From NCBI GenBank assembly GCA_002683655.1, contig NYTS01000087.1, forward strand, positions 1 through 36,434: a DNA stretch of 36,434 bases, written 5' to 3'. The position numbers were made by a program, and so were the translations under genes. This DNA comes from Deltaproteobacteria bacterium. Its GTDB lineage: Bacteria > SAR324 > NAC60-12. The notes beneath the pieces were generated by a model. It saw only the letters and a program-made list of their open reading frames with translations. It was not told where the DNA came from and did not search any database. Below are positions 1-7,915 of this stretch, in pieces (positions within the stretch are counted from its first letter, which is position 1; each line of letters opens with the position of its first letter).

Positions 1-428
1 ACATTTACGTTGGAACTTTCATCGGGGAACCACCGATGAACACATTTGCCGCTGAGGTGAATCCGGTTGGTAAGGGTTTTCAGTTTCAATTAGAAGAGAC
101 AGGGGAACTCCTTGATTATCAAGCTGTTGATTTTCAGCAGAATTTGCGTGACCAATTGATTCAACATAAAAGAGTCATGCTCGGTCTTAGACCACATGCT
201 GTCAAATTGGGGAAGGGGGCTTTGAAGGCACAGGTGATTTCCAATCAATGGCTTGGAGATCAATCGCACATCGCAGCAGAATTTGCGAACAGGATCGTTG
301 TTGCGGTTTCTCACCAAAGAGAAGCCTTCAAGTTGGATGAGAATGTTCCATTCCACTTGGAGGCTTCGGATATACACTTCTTTAATGCTGAAAACGGAAA
401 CGCTATTGCCCACGGTTTGGAGATTTAA
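1..428 (+). CDS. ABC sugar transporter ATP-binding protein, C-terminal part (MalK/UgpC type)
   Basis: This is the 3' end of a gene cut by the left edge; the open frame is already running at base 3 and the internal ATG at 36 is not the start. The first visible residues, IYVGTFIGEPPMNTF, are the family-typical segment joining the ATPase domain to the C-terminal TOBE/MOI domain of CUT1-type sugar importer ATPases (MalK, UgpC). The sequence LGLRPHAVKL then fits the TOBE repeat, which helps regulate the ATPase. The Walker motifs lie outside the window. The stop lies 2 bases before the next gene, so it is co-transcribed with the sugar-kinase operon and probably powers import of the substrate of that operon. 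Permease and binding-protein genes are expected upstream, outside the window. Confidence 0.85.
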   Translation, partial: IYVGTFIGEPPMNTFAAEVNPVGKGFQFQLEETGELLDYQAVDFQQNLRDQLIQHKRVMLGLRPHAVKLGKGALKAQVISNQWLGDQSHIAAEFANRIVVAVSHQREAFKLDENVPFHLEASDIHFFNAENGNAIAHGLEI

Positions 429-430
429 TC

Positions 431-1963
431 ATGGATCTTCTTCTAGGAATTGATGCTGGGACATCTGTAATTAAGGTTGTTGCCTTCGATCTAAAGGGCA
501 ACCAAATCGCGGTAGCAGCCAAAGCTAATCATTATGAAATTCTCCCAAACGGTGGGGTTGAGCAGGAACTTGAACGAACTTGGACAGACACTCTTGAAGT
601 CATCCGCCAGATCCTAGAAAAGCTGGATGGGCATCAAATCATTAGTATTGCAGTGACGGGTCAGGGTTCTGGGACATGGTTAATTGATGAGGATGGCAGC
701 CCTGTAGGACGAGGCTGGTTATGGCTGGATGCGAGGGCCGCGGACTTGGTCGAAAGCTACGGCAAGTCCTCGAACGCTAGAAGACGTTTTGAGTTGACAG
801 GTACTGGTCTAGCTGCCTGTGACCAAGGCCCTCAATTGCTGTGGATGAAAAAATACCAACCAGAGATTCTGAAAGAGAGCGCGACGGTTTTCCATTGCAA
901 GGACTGGCTTTATTTTAATCTGACTGGTGTTCGAGCTACCGATCCCACTGAAAGCGTCTTCAGTTGTGGCGATTTTCGAAAACGAGATTTTTCCGATGAA
1001 GTCATCGAACTGCTGGGACTGACCGAGCAGAAAGCTTTGTTTCCCACAGTCGTTGACGGAACCAAAAACTCACACCCTCTTTCCGACAACGTAGCTAGGC
1101 TTTGTGGACTTCAATCAGGGATCCCAGTTGTTTTGGGATATGTTGACGTAATCTGTACAGCTCTTGGCTCTGGCCTCTATGACCCAGGTTATCAAACAGG
1201 ATGTACGATCATCGGATCAACAGGCATGCACATGCGCTATGTCGATTCCGTAGATGAGGTCAAACTCAATCAGGAATCAACCGGCTACACAATGGTTTTT
1301 CCTGTTGATGGGACTTACAGTCAAATGCAGTCGAACATGGCTGCGACACTCAACATTGATTGGATGTTAGACCTTGCAATTGATGTTTTGAAATTCCAGG
1401 GCATTCAGAAAAATCGCTCAGATCTCCTTAAAGATTTGGATCAACACATCCTTGATGCCTCGCCAGCAGAATTTCTTTACCATCCCTACATATCACAAGC
1501 TGGCGAAAGAGGACCTTTTATCAATGCGAACGCCAGAGCCAGCTTCATTGGACTTTCTTCGAAGCACAGCTATTTCGATATGTTGCGAGGGGTCTATGAA
1601 GGACTTTCTTTCGCAGCAAGAGATTGTTACGAGGCAGCAGGGGGAGTACCCGCTGAAGTTAGGCTCTCAGGCGGGGCAGCTCGTAGCAAAGCCCTAAGGA
1701 AGATCATGGGATCTGTCTTGAAGACTCGTTTTCGTACGGCTGAAAGAGGAGAAGCAGGTGCTTCAGGGGTAACAATGATGGCGGCAGTCTGTTTAGGAAT
1801 TTACCCTGACATGGCAGCCTGCGTAAAAGATTGGGTTCATCCATATTTGAGCGAAGCTGAAGAATATGATGCCTCCCAAGGGCAAATTTATGATTCACTA
1901 TATCCTATTTACGTTGAAGCGCGCCAAGCTTATCTTCCACTTTGGAAATCATTAAAAAATTAA
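431..1963 (+). CDS. FGGY-family carbohydrate kinase, erythritol kinase (EryA)-like
   Basis: An ATP-dependent sugar or polyol kinase of 510 residues, the usual FGGY length. The N-terminal phosphate-binding loop is GIDAGTSVIK (D8, G10, T11). TGQGSGTWL around residue 76 follows, then the catalytic aspartate D239 in GYVDV, and the C-terminal ATPase subdomain signature LSGGAARS near residue 409. The N-terminus (GIDAGTSVIK, GGVEQ) reminds me most of erythritol kinases rather than xylulokinase or glycerol kinase, but the substrate is an inference. The ATG at 431 is preceded by GGAG at 419-422 inside the end of the transporter gene, so the two genes are translationally close. It is one of two unrelated-looking FGGY kinases in the same operon. 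Confidence 0.85.
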   Translation: MDLLLGIDAGTSVIKVVAFDLKGNQIAVAAKANHYEILPNGGVEQELERTWTDTLEVIRQILEKLDGHQIISIAVTGQGSGTWLIDEDGSPVGRGWLWLDARAADLVESYGKSSNARRRFELTGTGLAACDQGPQLLWMKKYQPEILKESATVFHCKDWLYFNLTGVRATDPTESVFSCGDFRKRDFSDEVIELLGLTEQKALFPTVVDGTKNSHPLSDNVARLCGLQSGIPVVLGYVDVICTALGSGLYDPGYQTGCTIIGSTGMHMRYVDSVDEVKLNQESTGYTMVFPVDGTYSQMQSNMAATLNIDWMLDLAIDVLKFQGIQKNRSDLLKDLDQHILDASPAEFLYHPYISQAGERGPFINANARASFIGLSSKHSYFDMLRGVYEGLSFAARDCYEAAGGVPAEVRLSGGAARSKALRKIMGSVLKTRFRTAERGEAGASGVTMMAAVCLGIYPDMAACVKDWVHPYLSEAEEYDASQGQIYDSLYPIYVEARQAYLPLWKSLKN

Positions 1964-1973
1964 GGAGTATTCG

Positions 1974-3017
1974 TTGGAACCAAAAAAAATTGCCATCATT
2001 GGTGATCGGTTCATGAAGACAGAAATCTTTAGGGAACACCTCGAAAAAACTTGTGGAAACAATCATCTTTTTAAGGAACTTGAGTTGCCCTGGCCCGATG
2101 AGCCGATGGAGCACGGTTACGAAAAACAAGGAATGGCAGGCCTTAAAGAATATATGGGTGATCCCGATGAAATCGTCAGCTTCATTGGTGATTCGGAAAT
2201 TGTTGTTGACCATCTTGCTCCTTTCTCGGCAGAGATGTTTGACAGACTCAAGACCCTTCGTCTTATCGCTGTCTCTCGTGGGGGTCCAGTAAATATTGAT
2301 ATGGAAGCGGCTCGTAAGTCCAATGTCAAAGTGGTCAATGTTCCAGGCAGGAATGCCAGCGCTGTTGCAGAGTTCACAATTGGGGCAATCTTAGCCGAAA
2401 CGAGGCTGATCCGCTTGGGCCATGAATCTCTCAGAAAAGGAACCTGGCGTGGTGATCTTTATCGGGCTGACGTCACTGGCAGAGAACTCTCACAGATGAC
2501 CGTAGGATTGATTGGCTATGGTCATATCGGAACAAAGGTTGTGAAACTTCTTCAGCCCTTTGGATGCCAAATCCTGGTCTGTGATCCATATGTCGAGTTG
2601 AGTTCGGACGACAAAGAAAATGGTGTACAACAAGTTGATTTTAATACTTTACTAAAGAAATCTGATGTCGTCAGTTTGCACTCAAGAGTGACTGAAGAAA
2701 CCACTGGTTTCATAAATCGAGCAGCCTTCCAGAAAATGAAGAAAGGTGCTTACTTCATCAATACAGCTCGTGGGCCGATGGTGAATTATGAAGCTTTAAC
2801 AGATGCGCTCACCAGCGGACATCTTCGGGGAGCAATGCTGGAAACTTTTGGAATAGAACCAGTTCCCCCTGATTGGCCCTTGCTAAAACTTGAAAACGTC
2901 ACACTGACACCTCATATCGCTGGTGCTTCCCTGCGCACAGTGGAGTTTGCCGCTGAACAGGCTGCAGAAGAAGTTCAACGATATCTCTCAGGTAAATCTC
3001 CCCTGAATCCTTGCTAA
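1974..3017 (+). CDS. D-2-hydroxyacid dehydrogenase, phosphoglycerate dehydrogenase-like
   Basis: An NAD(P)-dependent oxidoreductase of 347 residues that interconverts a 2-hydroxy acid and a 2-keto acid. The coenzyme domain carries GYGHIG (181-186) in its Rossmann loop. The catalytic triad of the family is present: R266 in NTARG, E295 in GIEP and H314 in TPHIAG. It starts at TTG, chosen because AAGGAG at 1962-1967 stands at ideal spacing and the reading frame lines up with the N-terminal domain. SerA itself carries a C-terminal ACT regulatory domain, which is absent, so a catabolic role on a sugar-derived acid is more likely than serine synthesis. It sits 10 bases after the first kinase in the same operon. 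Confidence 0.85.
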   Translation: MEPKKIAIIGDRFMKTEIFREHLEKTCGNNHLFKELELPWPDEPMEHGYEKQGMAGLKEYMGDPDEIVSFIGDSEIVVDHLAPFSAEMFDRLKTLRLIAVSRGGPVNIDMEAARKSNVKVVNVPGRNASAVAEFTIGAILAETRLIRLGHESLRKGTWRGDLYRADVTGRELSQMTVGLIGYGHIGTKVVKLLQPFGCQILVCDPYVELSSDDKENGVQQVDFNTLLKKSDVVSLHSRVTEETTGFINRAAFQKMKKGAYFINTARGPMVNYEALTDALTSGHLRGAMLETFGIEPVPPDWPLLKLENVTLTPHIAGASLRTVEFAAEQAAEEVQRYLSGKSPLNPC

Positions 3018-3044
3018 AATCTCAAATAAATAGAAATTATTTTC

Positions 3045-4094
3045 ATGATTGATTCAATATTCAATTTTTCAAAAAGTTCAGAATTTCATCAATTTTGTGA
3101 ACTCTCCGCTGCGATCGGAAGGAATCCATTATTGGTACAGGGAGCTGGAGGAAACACATCCGTTAAAGAAGACGGTCTACTTTGGGTGAAAGCATCCGGC
3201 ACCTGGTTATCAGAAGCGACAGAAAAAAAGACCATGGTTGCTGTAGATCTTGCCAAGTTACAGCGAGCAATGGCTCAGAATGATGAGCAGGTGGAAAAGC
3301 CTCAATATTTTAAAGCAGCCCCCGCTGAATCTCTTCGTCCATCAATTGAGACGGTAGTTCACGCCACATTAAAACACCGGGTTGTGCTCCATGTTCATTG
3401 TGTAGAAACAATCTCCTGGGCTGTCCTTGAAAATGCTGAAAAGCTTTTAGCTGCTCCCTTGGAAGGCCTCGACTGGGTTTTCATACCTTACAGAAGGCCC
3501 GGATTACCGCTGGCTCGTGAGATAAAATCAAAGATTACGGAGAAGACGAACGTATTGATCCTGGGAAATCATGGGTTGGTCATAGCTGCCGATTCAGTTA
3601 AAGAGGCGCATCAACTTTTGTTGGAAGTACACCAAAAGCTTAGGCGCGCTAGAAGAGAAGTTACCATTCCAAAGTCTAATTTTGCTCTTACAGCAGAATC
3701 CAACTATCGGGATGCCGAATTCTTTGCCCAAGGAATTGCCCATGACACTATTTCTCTGGAAAAGGTTGAAAAGGGTTCGCTTTACCCCGATCACGTCATT
3801 TTTCTAGGCTCAGGTGTTCAACTCCTGGATTCAAGTACAACTTTAGACCAGTTTGAGAAACATCAACCTGAAAACCTCCCCAAAGCCTTGATCGTCCCTG
3901 ATCAAGCAGTGTTAGTAAACAAGCAAGCCCCTAGCGGCACCGATGAAATGTTATTATCTCTGACAGAAGTTGCAGCTCGGTTACAACCCAACGATAGAGT
4001 TCAAAAGTTGACTTTCAATGATGAAGCAGCACTTCTGAATTGGGATGCAGAGAAGTATCGACAGGAATTAGCTCGTCGAAATGCCTCGGCTTGA
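3045..4094 (+). CDS. Class II aldolase (RhaD/adducin-type), stand-alone
   Basis: A zinc-dependent class II aldolase of 349 residues that would cleave or isomerise a phosphorylated sugar. The phosphate-binding loop GAGGNTS (33-39) and metal or catalytic residues E102, H116 and H118 (in LHVHC) and H176 (in GNHG) match the family pattern. It is much longer than FucA (about 215 residues). The extra C-terminal part with DHVIFLG resembles the aldolase half of RhaD/YuxG proteins, which usually fuse to a short-chain dehydrogenase. Here that dehydrogenase half is missing. No strong ribosome binding site is visible before the ATG. It sits between the hydroxyacid dehydrogenase and the second kinase. Confidence 0.8.
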   Translation: MIDSIFNFSKSSEFHQFCELSAAIGRNPLLVQGAGGNTSVKEDGLLWVKASGTWLSEATEKKTMVAVDLAKLQRAMAQNDEQVEKPQYFKAAPAESLRPSIETVVHATLKHRVVLHVHCVETISWAVLENAEKLLAAPLEGLDWVFIPYRRPGLPLAREIKSKITEKTNVLILGNHGLVIAADSVKEAHQLLLEVHQKLRRARREVTIPKSNFALTAESNYRDAEFFAQGIAHDTISLEKVEKGSLYPDHVIFLGSGVQLLDSSTTLDQFEKHQPENLPKALIVPDQAVLVNKQAPSGTDEMLLSLTEVAARLQPNDRVQKLTFNDEAALLNWDAEKYRQELARRNASA

Positions 4095-4118
4095 TCTCAT
4101 TAAACAAAACTAACTTAG

Positions 4119-5405
4119 ATGACATCTTCTCTAGAATCTGCACTGGTCCTTGGAATTGACATCGGCACCTCAGGTGTGCGAGCAGTTTTGATGAATTCAA
4201 AATTTGATGAGGTAGCTCAGCAATCTAGCCTCCTGTCAGATTTCGGTTCTAATCACCGAAACCCCGCTTTCTGGTGGAAGTCCTTGGAATCCACTCTGAA
4301 GCAATTGCGGATAGAAGCACACGAACAATGGAGTCAGGTTGCAGGAATCTCCGTTGATGGGACGTCTGGAACTATGCTGGCGCTCAACAATAAGCTGGAA
4401 CCCATTGGCGATGCGCTGATGTATAACGATCCTGTCAAAGATCCTGATGTCCTTGGGCAGATTCGCCAGTATGCTCCAAGGGAGAGTGCGGCGCATGGAG
4501 CCACGTCTGGATTGGCAAAGTTGATGAAGTTTCAGGAAATTAATGGATGTCACCGAGTACTTCACCAAGCAGACTGGGTAATTGGAAAATTTATTGGCGA
4601 ATACCGATGGAGCGACGAGAACAACTCTCTGAAAACAGGGTATGATCCCATCCAAAGAGAATGGCCCAATTGGATCTCCCAGACAAAAGCGCGGCGTGAG
4701 TTACTCCCAGAACCCAAAGAACCCGGTCAAGTCATGGGTGAGATTGACCAAAAGATTGCAGATCGATTCGGGCTTGCAAGAGACATCAAAATCGTTTCAG
4801 GGACTACGGATGGTTGTGCTGCTTTCTTGGCAACAGGTGCATCCGAAATTGGGGATGGGGTCACTTCACTTGGTTCGACTCTTGTTGTTAAAATTCTAAG
4901 CGATCAACCAGTTTTTGCTCCTGAATATGGCATCTACAGTCATCGAATTGGGGATCAGTGGTTACCAGGTGGAGCCTCAAATACGGGTGGGAACGTACTC
5001 ACTCATTTTTTTTCAGATAAGGAACTTCTTAAACTTTCCAAAAATATTGACCCTGAGACAACAGTCGATCTTGATTACTATCCCTTGCTGAAACCCGGAG
5101 AGAGATTTCCAATCAATGATCCCACCTTCCCACCACGCTTAGAGCCAAAGCCTGCTGGTGACCAAACTTTCCTCCATGGTCTTTTATTGGGGATGAGTGC
5201 AGTAGAAGCGCTAGCCTACAATCGTCTAGATGAACTAGGAGGCCCAGTCTTGAGGTCACTTCGTACAGTCGGAGGCGGTGCAAAGAATTCCGTTTGGACG
5301 GCTCTTCGCCAAGAGAAAATCCCAGTTCCAATTCTGAATATTGCCTCTGATCAAGCTGCTGCAGGAGCCGCCCGACTTGCCTGGAAGGGCTTACTAAGTA
5401 GCTAA
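4119..5405 (+). CDS. FGGY-family kinase, D-ribulokinase-like
   Basis: A second sugar kinase in the operon, 428 residues and clearly shorter than the first. It has the FGGY phosphate loop GIDIGTSGVR (D14, G16, T17), VDGTSGT (D80) and the probable catalytic D221 in SGTTDGCAAF. GSTLVVK is in the ATPase domain and TVGGGAKNSVW lies near the C-terminus. The layout resembles the compact D-ribulokinase/XK1 group known from cyanobacteria and plants, so D-ribulose or a related ketose is a fair guess but not proven. The downstream gene begins 3 bases after its TAA stop (5403-5405), indicating one transcript. Confidence 0.8.
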   Translation: MTSSLESALVLGIDIGTSGVRAVLMNSKFDEVAQQSSLLSDFGSNHRNPAFWWKSLESTLKQLRIEAHEQWSQVAGISVDGTSGTMLALNNKLEPIGDALMYNDPVKDPDVLGQIRQYAPRESAAHGATSGLAKLMKFQEINGCHRVLHQADWVIGKFIGEYRWSDENNSLKTGYDPIQREWPNWISQTKARRELLPEPKEPGQVMGEIDQKIADRFGLARDIKIVSGTTDGCAAFLATGASEIGDGVTSLGSTLVVKILSDQPVFAPEYGIYSHRIGDQWLPGGASNTGGNVLTHFFSDKELLKLSKNIDPETTVDLDYYPLLKPGERFPINDPTFPPRLEPKPAGDQTFLHGLLLGMSAVEALAYNRLDELGGPVLRSLRTVGGGAKNSVWTALRQEKIPVPILNIASDQAAAGAARLAWKGLLSS

Positions 5406-5408
5406 GCC

Positions 5409-6251
5409 ATGCTGAATATTCCCTTCACCAAACTTGAAGAGCTTTCCCTTAGATATGACACCTTCCTGCTGGATCAGTATGGAGTGCTACACAATGGCCA
5501 ATCTGTTTTTAAAGGTGTGATTGAAGCTCTTCAGAACCTCCAAGCAGCTCAAAAAACAGTAATTCTTCTCTCCAATTCAGCGAAAAGAGCAGAGAAAAAT
5601 TCTCAACGCATGGAACAGCTAGGGCTACATAGAGAATTCTTTAAGGGTGTCGTTACTTCCGGGGAAGTAGGACATTACCTATTTACCAGAGGTTTGTCTG
5701 AGCTTGGACTCGTAGATGGATCCAAATGTTTGGTAATGGCTCGAGACGAAGACCGGTCTCCCCTTTTAGGATCCACGCTCAAGGAAGTAGCAGATCCGGA
5801 GGATGCAGACGTGTTGATTCTTAGTGGGAGTCGTGGAGAGGTGGAACCTTGGGAGAAAGCCATTAAGAAATTGGAGATTCCTCTGTCCAAAGAACTACCC
5901 TGTGTTTGCCTAAATCCTGACAAGTGGATGCTCACGCCACAAGGTCTAGCCTATGGAGCTGGAAAAATTGCAGAATACTACGAATCCGCCCGTGGTAAAG
6001 TAATCTGGATCGGTAAGCCGTATGAGGAGATGTATAGATTTGCTGAAAGAGAGTATTCGATTGAAAAGATGCGAACTGTCGCCATCGGGGATTCAATCGA
6101 GCACGATATTCAGGGTGCCAAAAAATTTGGAATTGCAGGCGCCTGGGTACGTGATGGAATTCTGAGGGATGCATCTGATCAGGAAATCAACGCTGAGATT
6201 CAAAAACACGAAGCCAAGCCAGATTTCCAGATGAATAGTTTTAGTTGGTAA
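5409..6251 (+). CDS. HAD-superfamily IIA hydrolase (TIGR01459-like phosphatase)
   Basis: A Mg-dependent phosphatase of the haloacid dehalogenase superfamily, 280 residues. Motif I is LLDQYGVLHNG with nucleophile D22; the second Asp of the usual DxD is an aromatic residue, as is common in this subfamily (DxWGV/DxYGV). Motif II is ILLSNSAKR, and motifs III/IV are IGKPYEEM and IGDSIEHDIQGA. It is the last gene of the operon, with 3 bases between it and the second kinase. It may dephosphorylate an intermediate of the sugar pathway or remove a toxic sugar phosphate; its exact substrate cannot be read from the sequence. Confidence 0.8.
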   Translation: MLNIPFTKLEELSLRYDTFLLDQYGVLHNGQSVFKGVIEALQNLQAAQKTVILLSNSAKRAEKNSQRMEQLGLHREFFKGVVTSGEVGHYLFTRGLSELGLVDGSKCLVMARDEDRSPLLGSTLKEVADPEDADVLILSGSRGEVEPWEKAIKKLEIPLSKELPCVCLNPDKWMLTPQGLAYGAGKIAEYYESARGKVIWIGKPYEEMYRFAEREYSIEKMRTVAIGDSIEHDIQGAKKFGIAGAWVRDGILRDASDQEINAEIQKHEAKPDFQMNSFSW

Positions 6252-6464
6252 TAAAAACTGCCTTTAAAGCTCTACTGACTTATCAGCAAATTTTCATTGA
6301 AGTAAAGTGAAGGGAGGAACTCAACTGATATTTACCTTCCAATCCCAAAATTTTATGATTTATAATTATATTTATTCAAAAAAACTTTGCTGATTGAAAA
6401 AATAACTTTTTGGAACTGATAACCGAGACAAAGACAGCTTACATTTAGAAAACTCAAATTCTCT

Positions 6465-7595
6465 TCAGTTACGGAATCTTGTTGGAGAAAAAAGGCTAAT
6501 TGGATGTTCTGTTGACTGCTGAATTGCCAGATCTGACATAACCTCTCCAATCACACTCGCAAACTTGAATCCATGTCCTGAAAAGCCCGCTGCCAAGGAC
6601 ACCTGAGGATATTCCGGATGCAACCCAATCACAAAGTGCTCATCAGGAGTATTTGTGTAAAGACATGTAGCGGTTCTCAGAGGAGCATCGGTCAACTTAT
6701 TTAGTCTGACTGTCGCTTGTCTAATCTGCTCAACCTCCTCAGGTCTGACGGTTCTGTCAACTTTGTCTGGATCGCACTCAGGGCCCAACCTGAAGTAAGC
6801 CACCTTTGCTCCACCATCCGGCCCATCAATCGCTGGAAATCCATAAAATTGCTCAATGTCACTTGGTTCCCAAATATAGATTGGCATTCTCCCAAGCTGC
6901 CACTGATCCATATTTTCAACATCAAACCAAAATAAAGTGAGACGTTTGACCTCCATGGGGATTTCCAATTCTACCAACAGCTTGGGATTCCAGGAACCCC
7001 CAGAGACAACTAATCGATTTGCCCGATAAGTTCCTTTATCTGTGACGACTTGAACCCCATCCCCATCTGGCCTCCATGACAAGAACTGTTCTCCAAAAAG
7101 CATTTCTCCACCAGAATGCTCTGCCAGTTTATTATGGGTCGAACAGCTTCTCTCAGGCCTTACAAATCCAGCTCTTTCTTCAAATAGAGCAATTTCATCT
7201 TCTTTTAAGATGAACTGTGGGAAGCGTTCTCTCATATCCTCATAGCTAAGCATTTGATGGCCAAGATCCCATTCCTGGGCAGATCTAAGTGCCCCAGCCA
7301 CCGTTTTCGAGTCATTGGGACCAATCATCAATCCACCAGTTTCAGTGAATAGATCCTCACCAGAAGCTATTTCAGCTTCATTCCATAATTCATAAGCTCT
7401 TTTCAAAAGTGGTACGTAGGCGGGATCTTCAAAATAAGCCAACCGGATAATCCGACTATCTCCATGACTGGACCCCTGATCATGTGACGGGGCAAAACGC
7501 TCAATACCCAATACTGAATGTCCTTTCTTAGCCAATTGCCAGGCAGTGGCGCTGCCCATTCCACCTAAACCAGCAACAATGACATCATAGACCAT
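6465..7595 (-). CDS. Monomeric sarcosine oxidase / N-methyltryptophan oxidase-like flavoprotein
   Basis: A FAD enzyme oxidising secondary or N-methylated amino acids to an aldehyde, amine product and peroxide; 376 residues, close to the 373-390 usual for MSOX/MTOX. It has the N-terminal dinucleotide loop GLGGMG (9-14), the GSSHGDSR segment and C311 in the signature CLYTNTPDEHF, the cysteine that carries the covalent 8-alpha-S-cysteinyl FAD in MSOX. The C-terminal GFSGHGFKF is also typical. An in-frame ATG 24 codons upstream (7667) exists, but the start at 7595 has GAAAGG at good spacing and leads straight into MVYDVIVAGLGG. It is divergent from the LivJ-like binding protein gene and ends convergent to the sugar operon. 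Confidence 0.88.
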   Translation of the reverse strand: MVYDVIVAGLGGMGSATAWQLAKKGHSVLGIERFAPSHDQGSSHGDSRIIRLAYFEDPAYVPLLKRAYELWNEAEIASGEDLFTETGGLMIGPNDSKTVAGALRSAQEWDLGHQMLSYEDMRERFPQFILKEDEIALFEERAGFVRPERSCSTHNKLAEHSGGEMLFGEQFLSWRPDGDGVQVVTDKGTYRANRLVVSGGSWNPKLLVELEIPMEVKRLTLFWFDVENMDQWQLGRMPIYIWEPSDIEQFYGFPAIDGPDGGAKVAYFRLGPECDPDKVDRTVRPEEVEQIRQATVRLNKLTDAPLRTATCLYTNTPDEHFVIGLHPEYPQVSLAAGFSGHGFKFASVIGEVMSDLAIQQSTEHPISLFSPTRFRN

Positions 7596-7915
7596 AGCAA
7601 CCTTTCTCAAGTTTTTAAGAGGGAATTCAAAATGGAAATTCAAATAAATTGATTCTATCGCGCACACTGATAGAAGGCTGCATTCGAAACATCAAAATAA
7701 TTCTTTGACTTGATGAATTCTTGTTCCCACTTTGCTAGGTTTCTGACTTGGATAAAAGCAATAAAACGTACTTTATAGACCTTTTCAGTAAATCCGTGTA
7801 ATAAAGGTGATTCACAAGTAGCTTGTAGGCAGCAAGTTGGGAACTACTTATTTAGTTCTAAACAGACCCTGCAGGTTCTTGAATTCTCAATATGTCGGCT
7901 TTTCAAGAGGGAAAA
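7596..7915. promoter_or_regulatory. Divergent control region between the sarcosine oxidase-like and LivJ-like genes
   Basis: This 320-base stretch holds no convincing gene and separates two genes read outward, so it must carry both promoters. For the plus-strand gene I see a possible sigma70-type pair, TTGGAT at 7748-7753 and TTTATA at 7772-7777 with an 18-base spacer. Another TTGACT lies at 7705-7710 without a convincing -10 partner. A leader with an imperfect hairpin follows. No regulator gene lies next to it and no operator palindrome stands out. Confidence 0.4.
7816..7849 (+). promoter_or_regulatory. Possible leader hairpin of the binding-protein mRNA
   Basis: AAGTAG (7816-7821) pairs with CTACTT (7844-7849), and directly inside it CTTG (7822-7825) pairs with CAAG (7833-7836). 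This leaves a 7-base loop and a 7-base bulge on the 3' side. It lies downstream of the proposed -10 and about 65 bases before the start codon, so it would be in the 5' leader. No known riboswitch consensus was recognised. It could be a stabilising or regulatory stem, or chance. Confidence 0.25.

Noticed and set aside
36-428. A complete 130-residue protein starting at the ATG at 36.
   Set aside because: The frame is open to the window edge and the preceding residues match the family, so this is the tail of a longer ATPase.
6282-6394. A 9-bp inverted repeat, ATCAGCAAA at 6282-6290 and TTTGCTGAT at 6386-6394, between the convergent HAD and sarcosine oxidase-like genes.
   Set aside because: The arms are 95 bases apart in an AT-rich region, without a T tract or a second supporting stem, so chance is a sufficient explanation and it is not a convincing terminator.
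7596-7667. An N-terminal extension of 24 residues on the sarcosine oxidase-like protein.
   Set aside because: The extension is not like the family, and the internal ATG at 7595 has a good ribosome binding site directly before the FAD-binding strand.
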